From Adineta steineri (taxonomy: Eukaryota > Rotifera > Eurotatoria > Adinetida > Adinetidae): a DNA stretch of 64,000 nt. Under the pieces are notes generated by a model. The model was given only the letters and a program-made list of their open reading frames with translations. It ran no database searches and was not told the DNA's origin. Shown one piece after another: positions 44,851 to 55,740 of the stretch. Both the position numbers and the translations under genes were made by a program. Numbering within the stretch: position 1 is the stretch's first letter; every line of letters starts with the position of its first letter. The stretch lies in contig CAJNOI010000080.1 of the NCBI GenBank assembly GCA_905250115.1, forward strand, positions 248,001 through 312,000, in the 5' to 3' direction.

Positions 44851-46538
44851 TCAGAACTGACCAATTTTATTCTTTATGTCGTTTTTAACTTCTTTTAGAT
44901 CTTCTCCTTGCCCAACACGGTGAGACATTTCACAAAGAGTGCAATAGAAAGTATTACTATCAAGTCTTGCATAATAGTCAAGTATTTTCTGGAATTTGTC
45001 CGAGACAGGTTCCTTTCGCCATTGATGATAACTTTCGTATAATGTTTTATTTTTTGCAACACTTCTTATAAACATAGCTGCATCTTTTGGTGTTTTGAAT
45101 TTTCTTAGATCAATCATACAATCTGCTCGACATGGTAACCAATCATAAACATTTGGCGCACCAAGATAAATAGGTATACTTCCAGCTGCTAACGGTTGCC
45201 ACAGTTTTTCTGATATATAATCATAAGTTAGACTATTCTCAATCGAGATAGTGAATAAATAATCTCTCGATAATGCTAGTTTCCCACCCTCCCAGTTATA
45301 AGTAGCAATTTGTTTCAAAGTTCGATTTCTAGAGCCTTGAATTTGTACGATGTGCTCTGGTAATTGGCGAATCTTCTCTCCACAAGTGCCGTAGTTATCG
45401 ACATCAATATATTTCATTAATTCCTTCATGTATTGAGTACGCCGTGATTTAGCTTTACAATTACTGTTCATCCACATAATTGGTGCTTTGATATATGATG
45501 TGTTCATCGTTTCGTTGGTTGTGATGGAGTTCTAATAAATTAAAAGTATTAATATTATATCGAATTTTTTTCCGAATATCAGAAGACTTTTAACTGAACT
45601 ATTTGCATTTTCTACATGTCTCTTTCTCTTAAAAAAAGAAAGCAATACTAGTACTAACTCATTTGTCATTTCATATTGTTTCTCAAAAATTCACATACCA
45701 TTGATAGATTAGTCCAATAAACATCTGACATGGTAATAGAATGAATCGGTTTTTTACTGCTTATTGTGTCTTGAAATGATAATCTTTGTGAAGTAAATTT
45801 CAGTTTTTCGACATAGAAGAGAAGGTGAGGAGGTGGAGGAAAATCATAAATTGATCGATCATACCCAAACGTTACGTCAAACAATTTTAATTTATCACGC
45901 TCAGCTATCCACGGATAATAAATAATAGATTCATAATTGAATAAGAATCCCCACATACTAGTACAACTTCGATATTGATTATTTAAGACACGTATGTATG
46001 TATAGCTTGACAATGGCAAGTAAGGATCAGCAATGAGTGATGGATATGAATATTTTTGAGACTTACTAATAAACAAATCCAATGAAAAGCCACGTTTACA
46101 TTCGAAATGTGACTGATTTTGTCTGGGCAGGTTATCGTTCATTCTTACAATTTGTCGACTATGACTACATTTAACATCTTCTAATGTTGCAGGTGATGAG
46201 TATATCAGATGACAGGGTAAACGGGAACAATTACTCATTCTATACAATTCACATATCGCTCTAGTTAGGAATTGTAATTCAACTGGTATGTCACACCATA
46301 ATGTCTCATTCTTCTTTGATGACTTAAGTTCTTGTTCAACAAATAGATGCCATATATACATATCAAAGATATATTTTGTTGTTTGGTTATCTTCACGTTT
46401 CGTCGACTGACAAAAATCGGTTTTTTGTCTAATAAAATTAGACCAAACAAAGTATGTCGATACGATTAAAAGTATCACACTGATGAGACACATGGTACTG
46501 AGAAACAATTTTCTAGATTTTCTTTTAGAACATATCAT
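44851..46538 (-). CDS. Alpha-1,3-type fucosyltransferase, GT10 family
   Basis: Golgi type II enzyme transferring fucose from GDP-fucose to N-acetylglucosamine-containing glycans. Two exons, 46538-45699 and 45531-44851, with a 167-base intron, encode 506 residues, longer than most animal GT10 enzymes (about 350-430). The N-terminus is a short cytosolic tail and one helix (LFLSTMCLISVILLIVSTYF). The stem and N-lobe are Cys-rich and contain SSYTYIRVLNNQYRSCTSMW, VTFGYDRSIYDFPPP and APIMWMNSNCKAKSRRTQYM. The GDP-fucose signature is well kept: YLFTISIENSLTYDYISEKL, then WQPLAAGSIPIYLGAPNVYD (family: FxIAFENSxxxDYITEKL-W-x-xLxAGxVPIVLG). The extra length lies in the N-lobe. Divergent from the GT11 gene 2.1 kb away. 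Confidence 0.92.
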
Positions 46539-46823
46539 ACTTATATATCGGATGATCTAAAAAACTGAGAAAATAAACGGAAATAACTCAGTAAAAATTT
46601 ACTGACCTAGTACGCATTCATTTTTTATGAGTTTATAAAAAACATTGTCACACAGTGCAGTATGAAAAAATTAGTAGATCGAGTGAATTAATTACTTAGA
46701 AAAGCTTATAGATTGGTATTTAGTCTTGGATGGTGTGAATGTGGATATATTATACCCATTCCTAATTTCTGATTTTTCTCTAAGATATCTTTACATATAG
46801 ATAAATATCTCAAAAACTAGGAA

Positions 46824-47150
46824 TTTACTTTCTATATATTGTTGAAAATTATCATAGAAGTAATTACAATAAATACATATGTATACTCTACCATCTCATA
46901 AGAAGTGCAGAAAATAAGAAATCGGAAATGTACTTTCTATATACAGTATGATTGAAAATTATCACGAAAATAATTTCAACAAGTTTCATATTCATGCTTC
47001 ATTATATCAAATGAAGAGCAGAAAACAAGAAACAAGAAATTTAGTTTCTATATATGGTTAAAAATTATCATGGAAATTATTTCAGCAAGTACGTATTCAT
47101 GCTTCACTATATAAATAAAAAAAGCAGAAAACAAGAAATCAGAAATGCAG
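46824..47150. repeat. Tandem repeat, about 108-base unit, three copies
   Basis: The landmark TTTCTATATA recurs at about 46830, 46934 and 47045. Each is followed by a TTGAAAATTATCA-like segment, a GAAATAATTTCA-like segment, CATATTCATGCTTCA, and AGCAGAAAACAAGAAATCAGAAAT. Copies are about 80% alike by eye. Confidence 0.7.
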
Positions 47151-47849
47151 TTGGTACATATCGATGGAGATGAATTTGTAAGTTCATGGTAATGAAAATA
47201 ATCAAAGAAGAGAAAAAACAAATTGCTGGTTTTGAATAGTGATTGGCATATGTTTTTTTAACATAATATGATTTGAGTTTTGAGAACGTGATTAGCATTT
47301 TCGAGATAAAGTATCTGACAAGATTCAGGTATGGTGCAGCTAATGTACGTAGAATGCATTTTTTTGTTACTTAAAACTACTAGCAACTATGGTATAAGCA
47401 AATTAACTCTTTAAATATATCGATCTTTGCATGGTTTTTGACTATGCGTAACAGATTCGAAAATTTTTTAACTATTGTCTTTTCCGAACATCATCTGAAA
47501 ATAGAAATATTGGTAATGCAAAACATGAAATTGAATGCGTAGCTTTTGAATGATCAAATGAAGAAAACGAGAAACGTTTTAGGCTTTTTTGTGCTCGTTT
47601 CTGAATAAATCTATACTTATACTTGGAGAAGAAACCAGTTTAAAGATTTATCATACATCTCTGTAATAGAGCATACAGCAGATTTGATTCTACTCTCGAC
47701 TATAACTATCTGCAAATATCTTATTAACAATTTTTCATTTGATTAATTCTGTTGAAGAAAACGGTGTGATGGTAGATTTCTGCTTTCTTGATTAATGAAA
47801 TGAAGACATTTATAAACCTCTGATTCTTTCTTCTCTGTTTATCTTTTAA

Positions 47850-47945
47850 TATTGTTGAATATGAATATATATTCACTGAAATTATTTCTATAGTAATTTT
47901 CAGTCATATATAGAAACTAAATCTCTGATTTCTTATTTTCTCATT
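47850..47945. repeat. Inverted copy of the 46.9 kb repeat unit
   Basis: Read on the minus strand, this segment runs AGAAAATAAGAAATCAGAGA, TTTAGTTTCTATATATGACT, GAAAATTACTATAGAAATAA, TTTCAGTGAATATATATTCA. This follows the order of the forward units at 46930-47110. The two arms are separated by about 700 bases. Confidence 0.65.
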
Positions 47946-48623
47946 AATTACAATGAAGGTATTTATGAAGTGTTCCAAAATTGCATGAAAACTTAAACAA
48001 AAACAAATTTTAGTAGCTCTATTATTCATCAAGGCTAAGAAGTACACATCAAAAGCTGGTGAATAAAATTTGAGCTTGAGCGATTGTTAACAACTCATGT
48101 ATAACTTTAATATGTTAGTAACTATGTAATAAAACGGTTAACAATACAAAAAAACTCATTCTTCTATATAACCAATGTTAAAGGGCAAAAGAAATGTGTA
48201 ATAAAACTTTCGCAATATATATTTCTGTTGTTTACAATTACACTAGTAAAATTCAAAAATATTAATGGTTAATAAGAGAAATGAAAATAACGATATTAAT
48301 TAATTGATACGGTATATTACTTCCATAAATATTTTTATTAGTTGATGATTGCAATTATTCTGTTCGTTTGATGTACAAAGATAGGCATGTGTTATAGTTA
48401 TGAATCTACCTTTTATATATCAGTAATCTTTGGATGACAATCAAGTCCACCAGTTCTCATGTCTAAAGCGATTTGCTAGTTGAGCATCATTCCTCGAAAG
48501 CTGATTTAAATTCTAATATTACATCTGATCGTCTTTTCTCCTTGTCAAATTAATGATAGTTAACACAAACATCCGATTTATTTTCAGATTCACACATCAT
48601 ATTATGCAAAATTCTAATTTAAA

Positions 48624-49766
48624 ATGAAGTTTTTATATCGATGTAACTGTCTATCGAAAAAATACAATACAACTTTATTACTTTCTGTTATTATGATAAT
48701 AATCATTATTTTTATCAATTTTTACCTTATGAAAATAAAAGTTGTACCATCAATTGATGTTATTATTCCAAAAAATCAAAATATTTCATGGGAACAAAAC
48801 ACTAAATTGAAACAAAATATTTCATCAGAACAAAAAATTGCATGTATCGTTTATATAAAAGATAGAGCTGGTCGTTTTGGTAATCGAATGTTTCTGGTTG
48901 CAAGTGCTTATGGTCTTGCCCGCCTTCATTCTTGTCATTTATATATAGAACTAAAAATTATCAATGAATTGAAATCAGTATTTATTCTGGATCTGTCTCC
49001 ATTACTTATCTCGTCATCGACATTCAAGTCTCTTACTCGTAACCGTTCAAAACCAATGAGTAGAATTAGTAAGGATGTTGTTTGTGATTATATTACAACA
49101 TTAACCCGTCCAAATGCAATTCCACCAGGAACGATATTTGAACTTGAAGGTCATTGGCAATCATATTCACATTTTGCTAAATATTATGAAGAAATTCGTC
49201 AACGTATTTTTGTTCCTTCACAATCAATACTTAAGAAAGTTTCGAATTTTTTCATTGAGTTTTATCAACGACAACTAGGTTATAGACCTCAATTTGTATT
49301 AGACAATCATCAAACATTCAAAAAACAACTATCTCAATTTAATTCGACTACATGGATTGGAATTCATGTACGTCGTTCAGATTTTATACCAATAAATTAT
49401 TCTTCGAATGATGCTTATTTATTTGATGCTATTAAATATTATAGTGCTCGCTATCCAGATGCTCATTTTATAGTTGCTAGTGATGATAAAGTTTATTGTA
49501 AGAAGCTCTTTGGTGATCGATCAAATATTTTTCTTACACCTCGCAGTTTTTCGTTTGGTGATGATTTAGTAATTCTTTCACTTTGTCAACATTCGATTAT
49601 AACTGGTGGAACATTTGGATGGTGGATAGGTTATCTTGCTGGTGGAGAAGTCATTCATGATAAAGCTTATCCATCTGGATGTTCAAGACGTGAATATTAT
49701 TATCCACCATGGTTTTTAATAGATGGAAATGTACGTGCACATAGAACTTCTGAATATATTTTATGA
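48624..49766 (+). CDS. Alpha-1,2-type fucosyltransferase, GT11 family, single exon
   Basis: Golgi type II enzyme adding fucose in alpha-1,2 linkage to galactose. 380 residues, intronless. A signal-anchor helix lies at residues about 17-35 (TLLLSVIMIIIIIFINFYLM). Catalytic motifs: RAGRFGNRMFLVASAYGLAR near residue 87 (family: GRLGNQMFxYAxxxALA), WIGIHVRRSDF near residue 248 (peptide motif I, HVRRGD), HFIVASDDKVYCKKLFGD (motif II) and SIITGGTFGWWIGYLAGGEV (motif III, TxGTFGWWxAYLxGG). The HxRRxD Arg residues expected to contact GDP-fucose are present. Good start context with no competing ATG. Neighbouring GT10 on the opposite strand suggests a locus with fucosylation genes. Absence of introns in an intron-rich genome leaves retroposition or transfer possible. 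Confidence 0.93.
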   Translation: MKFLYRCNCLSKKYNTTLLLSVIMIIIIIFINFYLMKIKVVPSIDVIIPKNQNISWEQNTKLKQNISSEQKIACIVYIKDRAGRFGNRMFLVASAYGLARLHSCHLYIELKIINELKSVFILDLSPLLISSSTFKSLTRNRSKPMSRISKDVVCDYITTLTRPNAIPPGTIFELEGHWQSYSHFAKYYEEIRQRIFVPSQSILKKVSNFFIEFYQRQLGYRPQFVLDNHQTFKKQLSQFNSTTWIGIHVRRSDFIPINYSSNDAYLFDAIKYYSARYPDAHFIVASDDKVYCKKLFGDRSNIFLTPRSFSFGDDLVILSLCQHSIITGGTFGWWIGYLAGGEVIHDKAYPSGCSRREYYYPPWFLIDGNVRAHRTSEYIL

Positions 49767-50782
49767 TAAAATAATGGAATTCTCGAATTTCGTCAATAAG
49801 ATTATCGCCAGCTGCAAGGAAAATCGATAAACTGTGCCTCTCTGTCTCGGAAACATGTGAATGTGTAACACCAATGAAGACAAATGTGCTGAAATCTATT
49901 TAGTTGCTTTATAAATATTAATGTAATTAACGGAGATTTTTATTTATGTATAGAGCATACTGTTCTCGAAAGCAACAATCTCATCATATGTTTTCCAAAG
50001 TCTTAACTTTAGTTTGTTTTCAAACGTTTTTTTAAGTTTTAACCAAAATATCTAGTCTTTGTTTGCATTTCGAAGTTCCTGTTATAGACCGTTCTTGTCT
50101 TTAAACTCTCTGACCATAATTGACACGAACCCTAAGAATGGTCATTAAATTTTAAGTCTATACTGTTTATTGCAATATGCTTTTTTAGAGACTAGTGAAC
50201 GCAAGCAACACACTCGCCTATTGGCGAATATGTGATGTTCATATTAAAATTTTATTTTATTCTATTAAATTATTTACAAACTTTATTATTGTAAAACAAA
50301 GGAATCAATAAATTCCCATTAAAGAAGCTATTGGGAAGTGAGACGATCAATACATACTGATAAGGTCTATCAAAAGTCTCAAAGTCCTTTTTTCATTTGA
50401 AGATACATCTATTCTTTGTGAAAATAATTATTGTGCTTGATTTTATTTTCCTGTTGTATTGTCAAATTCGAAACTAAAACTGAAGTATATAAGAAGTTTA
50501 TACGAGATACGTTTATTGGACTTGACTTGCTCATATGTGGCTCTTCAAGAGGCTAACGAGACGAATATTTAAAAATATTATTCCAAACGAATGAGGTTTA
50601 ATAGAGATGTTGGCGAAACATAGAGAGACTTATTATTTCTGGCAGATCCGTTATGATCGGATAAGTTTTCTTATGAAAAATAGCCGATAGATATATTCAT
50701 AATTTAAAGTGAAATATTAACATAATTCACAGACATCGTTTTATTCTATTAATATTTTTTTTTACAAAGAAAAATCTATTGA
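49767..50782. other. Intergenic, convergent 3' ends
   Basis: Between the GT11 and ORC1 stop codons. AT-rich, no open frame of interest, no repeat or RNA gene recognised. Confidence 0.5.
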
Positions 50783-53700
50783 TTAGTTATTATTTTTAAG
50801 TGCAAATATAAGTAAATGAATAGGCATGCTCAATCGAACACTTTGTCGAGCAACACTATTCGATGATTTATCTAATAACAATAATCCACAAGCTGATAAT
50901 TGACCACAAATACGTCTAACATCTGTAAAACTATATTCTTTTTTATCTAAATAAAAAACAAATAAAATTCAATAAAAGATTTTTTAAATTTACCAATTCG
51001 TTCATAAATAGCACTAATTGTTGTAATTTCTCGTCCTTTACCATATGATAATTCATCTTGAATAGCTTCAAGTATTTTACGTTGAATAGGAATTAAATTT
51101 CTGAAAAATATACATATATGTTTCAAATGAAATAATATTTATTTCAAATTTACCGAATAAATATTGTTCTTGTTGATGTATATAAACGTTCAAATGTTTT
51201 TTGTACATGTTCAAGTGTAACTTTATTTGATAATTTATCTAATTGTGCCATATCTAATGTTTGTGAACATATTTGTAATACACGACGAACATCACCTGAT
51301 ATCGATGAAACTTTTCGACATATTAAATCAAGTGCATCTTTATCGAATAATGATGATAAATCTGACCCAAGCCGAACTTGTACGATTTCATTTAATTGTT
51401 TAAATGTATATGGATGAAATATAACACGATTTAAACCCTGACAAAAAAAAAGAAATCAATATTTCAACCTATCATTTTATTCATATTCATACATATAAAA
51501 ATCAATCAAGCAAAACGAAAAAAAAGTTTCAATGGCAAATGAATTGAATTTTTATGTTTTAAAAACAATTGAATTGCAAGGTGTAGAAAAACTGTATTGT
51601 CTTCATGGAAATTGGTCTTCAATAATTCATATAGCACATTTTTCTCAAACAAGTTCATCTATTCTTACAGAACGTATTCATTATATAATTAAACAATTAT
51701 TAAAAAAACATCCGCGACTTCGTTCTCGTATTCGTGTTATACGTTCATTTGATTCACAAACAAATAATGAAAAACATCTTTTAGATTTATTTGATTATGA
51801 TGAAGAATTATTTTCTCGAACGGATATATTACAAAATTTTTATTCATTTTATTCCGGAAATGAAAATTGGATGAAAATAGCTGAAAGTTTATCAAATGAA
51901 AATCCTTATAATAAAGAATTAGCTTATATTTTTCCTTTATTTCATTTTAAATTAATTTTTAATGAAAATTCTCCTGAAAATTCGCATTTAATTCTATTAA
52001 CAAATCATTCTATTTCTGATGGACAAAGTGGTTATATTATTTTACATGATTATTTAACATTAGCTACACAAAATGAATGCGTTGAATGGGAAATAAATAG
52101 AAATCTAAGTCCTAATCTAATAGATTTAACAGAAAAACCATATACATTTCTATATCCTATTATTTCGAAATTATGTAATATTGTTTATAGTTGTCAAATG
52201 AAATATTTAGATAATAAATTACCTACAAAATCAATTCTTATTAATTCTAAACAACCAAATGATAAACGATATCCATATATTCAACCAATGCGTACTCATT
52301 TTCTATTTACATCATGTTCAAATGATCATTATGAACATCTTCGATCTATATGTCATAAACAAAATTTAACTCTTCATGGACCATTATTTGCATGTTTAAT
52401 ATTAACTATTCAATATTTATTTTTTCCGAAATTTAAACGAGATATTCTGATGAATTTCGATATTTCAATTGATTATAATATGCGTAATCGTTTGTTATTA
52501 AATGATTATTCTCTTAAAGAAATAGTTGGATTTTATATTGGTGTTAATTCTATTGATTTATCTGATATATCAGTAAATATGAATTTTTGGTCTTTAGCAA
52601 ATTATTGTTCAAAAGAAACAAATAAGAAATTATCCGATGGTGAGGTATCATTCAATACACATATTTTTTCTAATATAATTAATGATGATAAAAATGATTT
52701 TTTTCATTTAATGGGAAAATCTTCTGATGGATGTTTATCTGAAATGAATTATTCTAATCTTGGTAAATATCCTTATGATATTACACAATATAAAAATGTT
52801 AATCTCGATGGTATACATTTAATTAACAATAGTTCAATTTATTATTCTTCAACAATTATTTATTTAACATGTGTTAAACAAATTGATATAAGTCTTGCGC
52901 ATCGTTTTGAACATCATGATAAAGCAAAAGAATTCTTATATTTATATAAAAATTTAATTGAATTATCAATTGATTTTCATATGAATACGACTATTCAAGA
53001 TATATTTGATTTACTAAATAAAAACACTTACTAAACGTGATTGAAGTTTTTTTTTAAACATTGTTTCAGGTAAATCAAGTGTATTCGCAATTGCAATAAC
53101 AATTAATTTTGAATAGGGTTGTTGTGGCCATTCTAACATATTATATAATATTGTTTGATTTTTTGTATATAAATAATCAACCTTAAATAAAAATTGAATT
53201 TACAGAAAAACAAAATAAAAATTAAATTTACTTCATCCAGTAATAAAACAATTGCTTGTTTTTTTTTATTCGAACGATCTGTAAAATATTTCGAAAGAAG
53301 TTTACAGGCCATTTTTGCACTTCGTTTTCGATTGATTTCATCAGGATTAATAGCCTTGAAATAGAATTATATTAATATATATTATTATAAGAAGAAAATA
53401 AATTATACTTGTAAAAGTTGATTATAAATTTTTTCTGGTTTATTTAATTTCATTCCATTTAGAAATATATATTTAAATTGTGGTAGATCAGTATCAGTTG
53501 AAAGAAGCATTAATTCACGTACTACTTTATTTACAATAGCTGTTTTTCCAACACCAGGTACACCACTTATATACAAAGCTCTAAACAAAAATGGTAGACA
53601 TGCATCGAATCTCGGATTTTATTATGAATCACATACCCTCCAGATTGTGCATCGAGTTTATTTGTAATAAATGCTGAAATCGAACTAGATTCTTGTTCAC

Positions 53701-54401
53701 GACATGGTGGAGCTTCAGGTAAGTTTGTTGGTAAAAGTCTAAATAAAATAATTTTATAAAAAAAAGAGAATAAGAAATATTCTAACCTTTGTCGAGCTTG
53801 AACAAATTTATCGTTGGATATATCCATCGATAATGAATTATCATCATCATTTTGTAAATCAGATAATGTCATTGTATTCATCTAAGAATGAACAGAAAAA
53901 TCAATAAGAAATTTTATTAGTAATAGAATTTACCCGAGGTAAAAACGTTGGTTTTCCTTTTTTTGTAATTGGTGTTCCTTTATTAACCAAATTTGTTTTT
54001 CGATTATTAGTGGCAGTAGTAGTTATATTTGTGACAATCTTTTCATCTTCACTCGATGAACTTTCATCATCATCATCGTCGTCGTCGTCATCGTCGTCTT
54101 CATCATCATCATCACTTGAAGAGTATTGTTCTTGTTCATTATCATCTTTATCTTTTTCAAAACTAATTAGACGGCTTGCTCTTGTTGAAGGTCTTGGTGT
54201 ATGATTTAACTCTTTTTTGACAATAGGTGATGATAATGAAACAACAGGTGTTGATGGTGTTCGTACACGAAGATTGTATTTAAGATTTTGTATTGAATCT
54301 TTTCTTGCTCTTGGTGTTGACCATTGACCTGTTGTTGTATCACGAATTATTTTTATTGGTGTTAGAACAATACGAACACTATCACATGGATTCGAAGTCA
54401 T
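50783..54401 (-). CDS. ORC1: Origin recognition complex subunit 1 (lacking a BAH domain)
   Basis: AAA+ subunit of ORC, which binds replication origins and loads MCM. The minus-strand gene starts at 54401 and stops at 50783-50785; exons include 54401-53934 and 53881 onward. N-terminus: about 190 disordered residues with a long Asp/Glu run (encoded at 54050-54120) and Ser/Thr-Pro sites. ATPase core: PTNLPEAPPCREQE (the ORC1 SLPCREQE landmark), Walker A ISGVPGVGKTAIVNKVV, FKYIFLNGMKLNKPEKIYNQ, Walker B IVLLLDEVDYLY, sensor 1 LIVIAIANTLDLPE, LQSRLGLNRVIFHPYTFKQL, sensor 2 region SGDVRRVLQICSQ. A winged helix follows (KKEYSFTDVRRICGQLSACG, LLLLDKSSN). The YI-x-x-NGMKL phrase separates ORC1 from CDC6. 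No BAH domain is encoded, unlike human ORC1. The intron at 51438-53031 (1594 bases) hosts an antisense gene. Confidence 0.93.
51532..53034 (+). CDS. Condensation-domain/alcohol O-acyltransferase-like protein, nested antisense in an ORC1 intron
   Basis: Single-exon 500-residue protein of the CoA-dependent acyltransferase (condensation/WES/PapA) fold. The N-lobe is visible in ERIHYIIKQLLKKHPRLRSR. The active-site motif reads LLTNHSISDGQSGYIILHDY, that is N-H-x3-D-G: the catalytic second His and the DG are kept while the first His of HHxxxDG is Asn. The C-lobe has LTLHGPLFACLILTIQYLFF, MNFDISIDYNMRNRL and EIVGFYIGVNSIDLS, matching the A-x(n)-D-x-R-(x)-R and GN/GF(Y)xG pattern. Substrates unknown; lipid or alcohol acylation is typical. 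The ATG lies 94 bases inside the ORC1 intron end, and the stop codon at 53032-53034 overlaps the last three bases of the upstream ORC1 exon on the other strand. No signal peptide or membrane helix. Very AT-rich codon use. Confidence 0.85.
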   Translation: MANELNFYVLKTIELQGVEKLYCLHGNWSSIIHIAHFSQTSSSILTERIHYIIKQLLKKHPRLRSRIRVIRSFDSQTNNEKHLLDLFDYDEELFSRTDILQNFYSFYSGNENWMKIAESLSNENPYNKELAYIFPLFHFKLIFNENSPENSHLILLTNHSISDGQSGYIILHDYLTLATQNECVEWEINRNLSPNLIDLTEKPYTFLYPIISKLCNIVYSCQMKYLDNKLPTKSILINSKQPNDKRYPYIQPMRTHFLFTSCSNDHYEHLRSICHKQNLTLHGPLFACLILTIQYLFFPKFKRDILMNFDISIDYNMRNRLLLNDYSLKEIVGFYIGVNSIDLSDISVNMNFWSLANYCSKETNKKLSDGEVSFNTHIFSNIINDDKNDFFHLMGKSSDGCLSEMNYSNLGKYPYDITQYKNVNLDGIHLINNSSIYYSSTIIYLTCVKQIDISLAHRFEHHDKAKEFLYLYKNLIELSIDFHMNTTIQDIFDLLNKNTY

Positions 54402-55143
54402 AGTTTAACGTTTCTCTTTAAATAAAAGATTTTTCTACATGGAATAAATCTTCTTTGTATCCATAAATATGAATCATCATTGTTCGAAATGACCCAATCG
54501 ATGAAACGATATAGAAGATGTCACAATTCAATAACTTCTTTTCTTTCCTGAACAAATTTCAAAGAAAATAAATTCAAATCGTTTAGTACATATTCTTAAC
54601 ACAAATTTTTTTATTTAAATTGAAACTGCACTTTGTTATCGAATACTACTAAGCTACTCTATATGTACACCCTCATGATATAAACCAAGAATTATACGTT
54701 TGTTATTTTTTCTATCAAGCAATACATCGAACATTACTTTCTTCTGTATTGATTGCCTAAGCAACATAAAAAAGAAACAGTTCTTTTGTTCTCCTAAATA
54801 CTTGAAGATAAGAAAAAAGAAATGTGCACATATGTTACTTTTCGCCTTCTTTTTTTATTAAAGGTAAAAAAATTGAGACGATTTGCAATACAAGTTTAAT
54901 GGAGATTATAATTCAAATAAAGCTTGTCGTTTTCTTGGCTAGCAAAAGCAATCAATAGTACAAATTTACTGTTTAAACAGCACAACAAATTATTTCACAG
55001 CTGAAATTGTATATATATAAATAAAATTCTATTAAATTGAAGACATTCGATCACAAAAGCAATGCAGTAAATGGAAACAAAACTTTTGCTTTTTTTTAAA
55101 CACAGCTGAATTAACAATTTCATTACGACTACAAAAATATGTC
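54402..55143. other. Upstream region of ORC1
   Basis: AT-rich, no gene recognised. The ORC1 promoter should be in the first few hundred bases. A TGTACACCCTCATGA tract occurs at 54664. Confidence 0.45.
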
Positions 55144-55250
55144 TCATTCATCTATAATCATAATACCACCTCTAACTAATTTCTTCACATAATTCATGTG
55201 ACGAGGACAACAATTCATATCAAAAATGAATCTCCAATCAATATGATTTC
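55144..55250 (-). pseudogene. Orphan minus-strand coding-like exon
   Basis: Reads NHIDWRFIFDMNCCPRHMNY then VKKLVRGGIMIIDE and a stop at 55144-55146. Composition is protein-like and it follows a pyrimidine-rich TTCTTACAAG that is a weak acceptor. No partner exon recognised; the tandem repeat lies immediately upstream on the minus strand. Probably the last exon of a lost gene. Confidence 0.3.
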
Positions 55251-55740
55251 TTGTAAGAATATTCAAAAATAAAATATAATTCAATGATTCATTTGTTTTT
55301 ATTTAGACAACTAAATAAATTGAACACATTTCCATGACACTAAATCCACCCTGTCAAGCACAGTTGCTTATATTGTAAGACTATTTAAAAAGAAATATAA
55401 TTTAATGATTAATTTGTTTTTTTCAGACAACTATAATTTGATCTCATTTTCAAGAAACCTAACCCACCCCATCAACCATACTTGTTTATATTGTAAGAAT
55501 ATTTAAAAAACAAATAAAAATCACCGATTAGCTATTAATTTATTTTTATTTAGACAACTAAATAAATTGATACTATTTCTTTGAAACGAAATCCGCCCTA
55601 TCAACCACAGTTGCTTATTTTGTAAGAATATTTAAAAACAAATATAATTCAATGATTGATTTGGTTTTATTTAGACAACTATTAATTCGACTCTATTTTT
55701 TTGAAACGAAATCCACCCTATCAACCATGCTTGTACTAAA
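55250..55740. repeat. Four-copy tandem repeat, 118-129 base unit, with intron-like architecture
   Basis: Units start near 55250, 55372, 55490 and 55619 with TTGTAAGAATATTTAAAAA. Each then has an AATATAATTCAATGATT stretch, TTTTATTTAGACAACTA, and an AAATCCACCCTATCAACCA-like block ending CTTGTTTATA. On the plus strand each unit looks like donor GTAAGAAT ... acceptor TTTATTTAG plus about 65 bases, but those 65 bases have stops in most copies. Confidence 0.8.

Larger units (their letters stand above)
46539..48623. other. Divergent intergenic region between two fucosyltransferases, repeat-rich
   Basis: About 2.1 kb between divergent start codons. It contains a GGTGTGAATGTGGATATATT tract at 46729-46748, a three-copy tandem array (46824-47150) and an inverted copy of that array (about 47850-47945). 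No coding exon is supported; the 47107-47298 minus frame overlaps the repeat. Confidence 0.6.

Noticed and set aside
54010..54204. Poly-Ser plus-strand frame
   Set aside because: Antisense of the ORC1 Asp/Glu run; triplet-repeat artefact.
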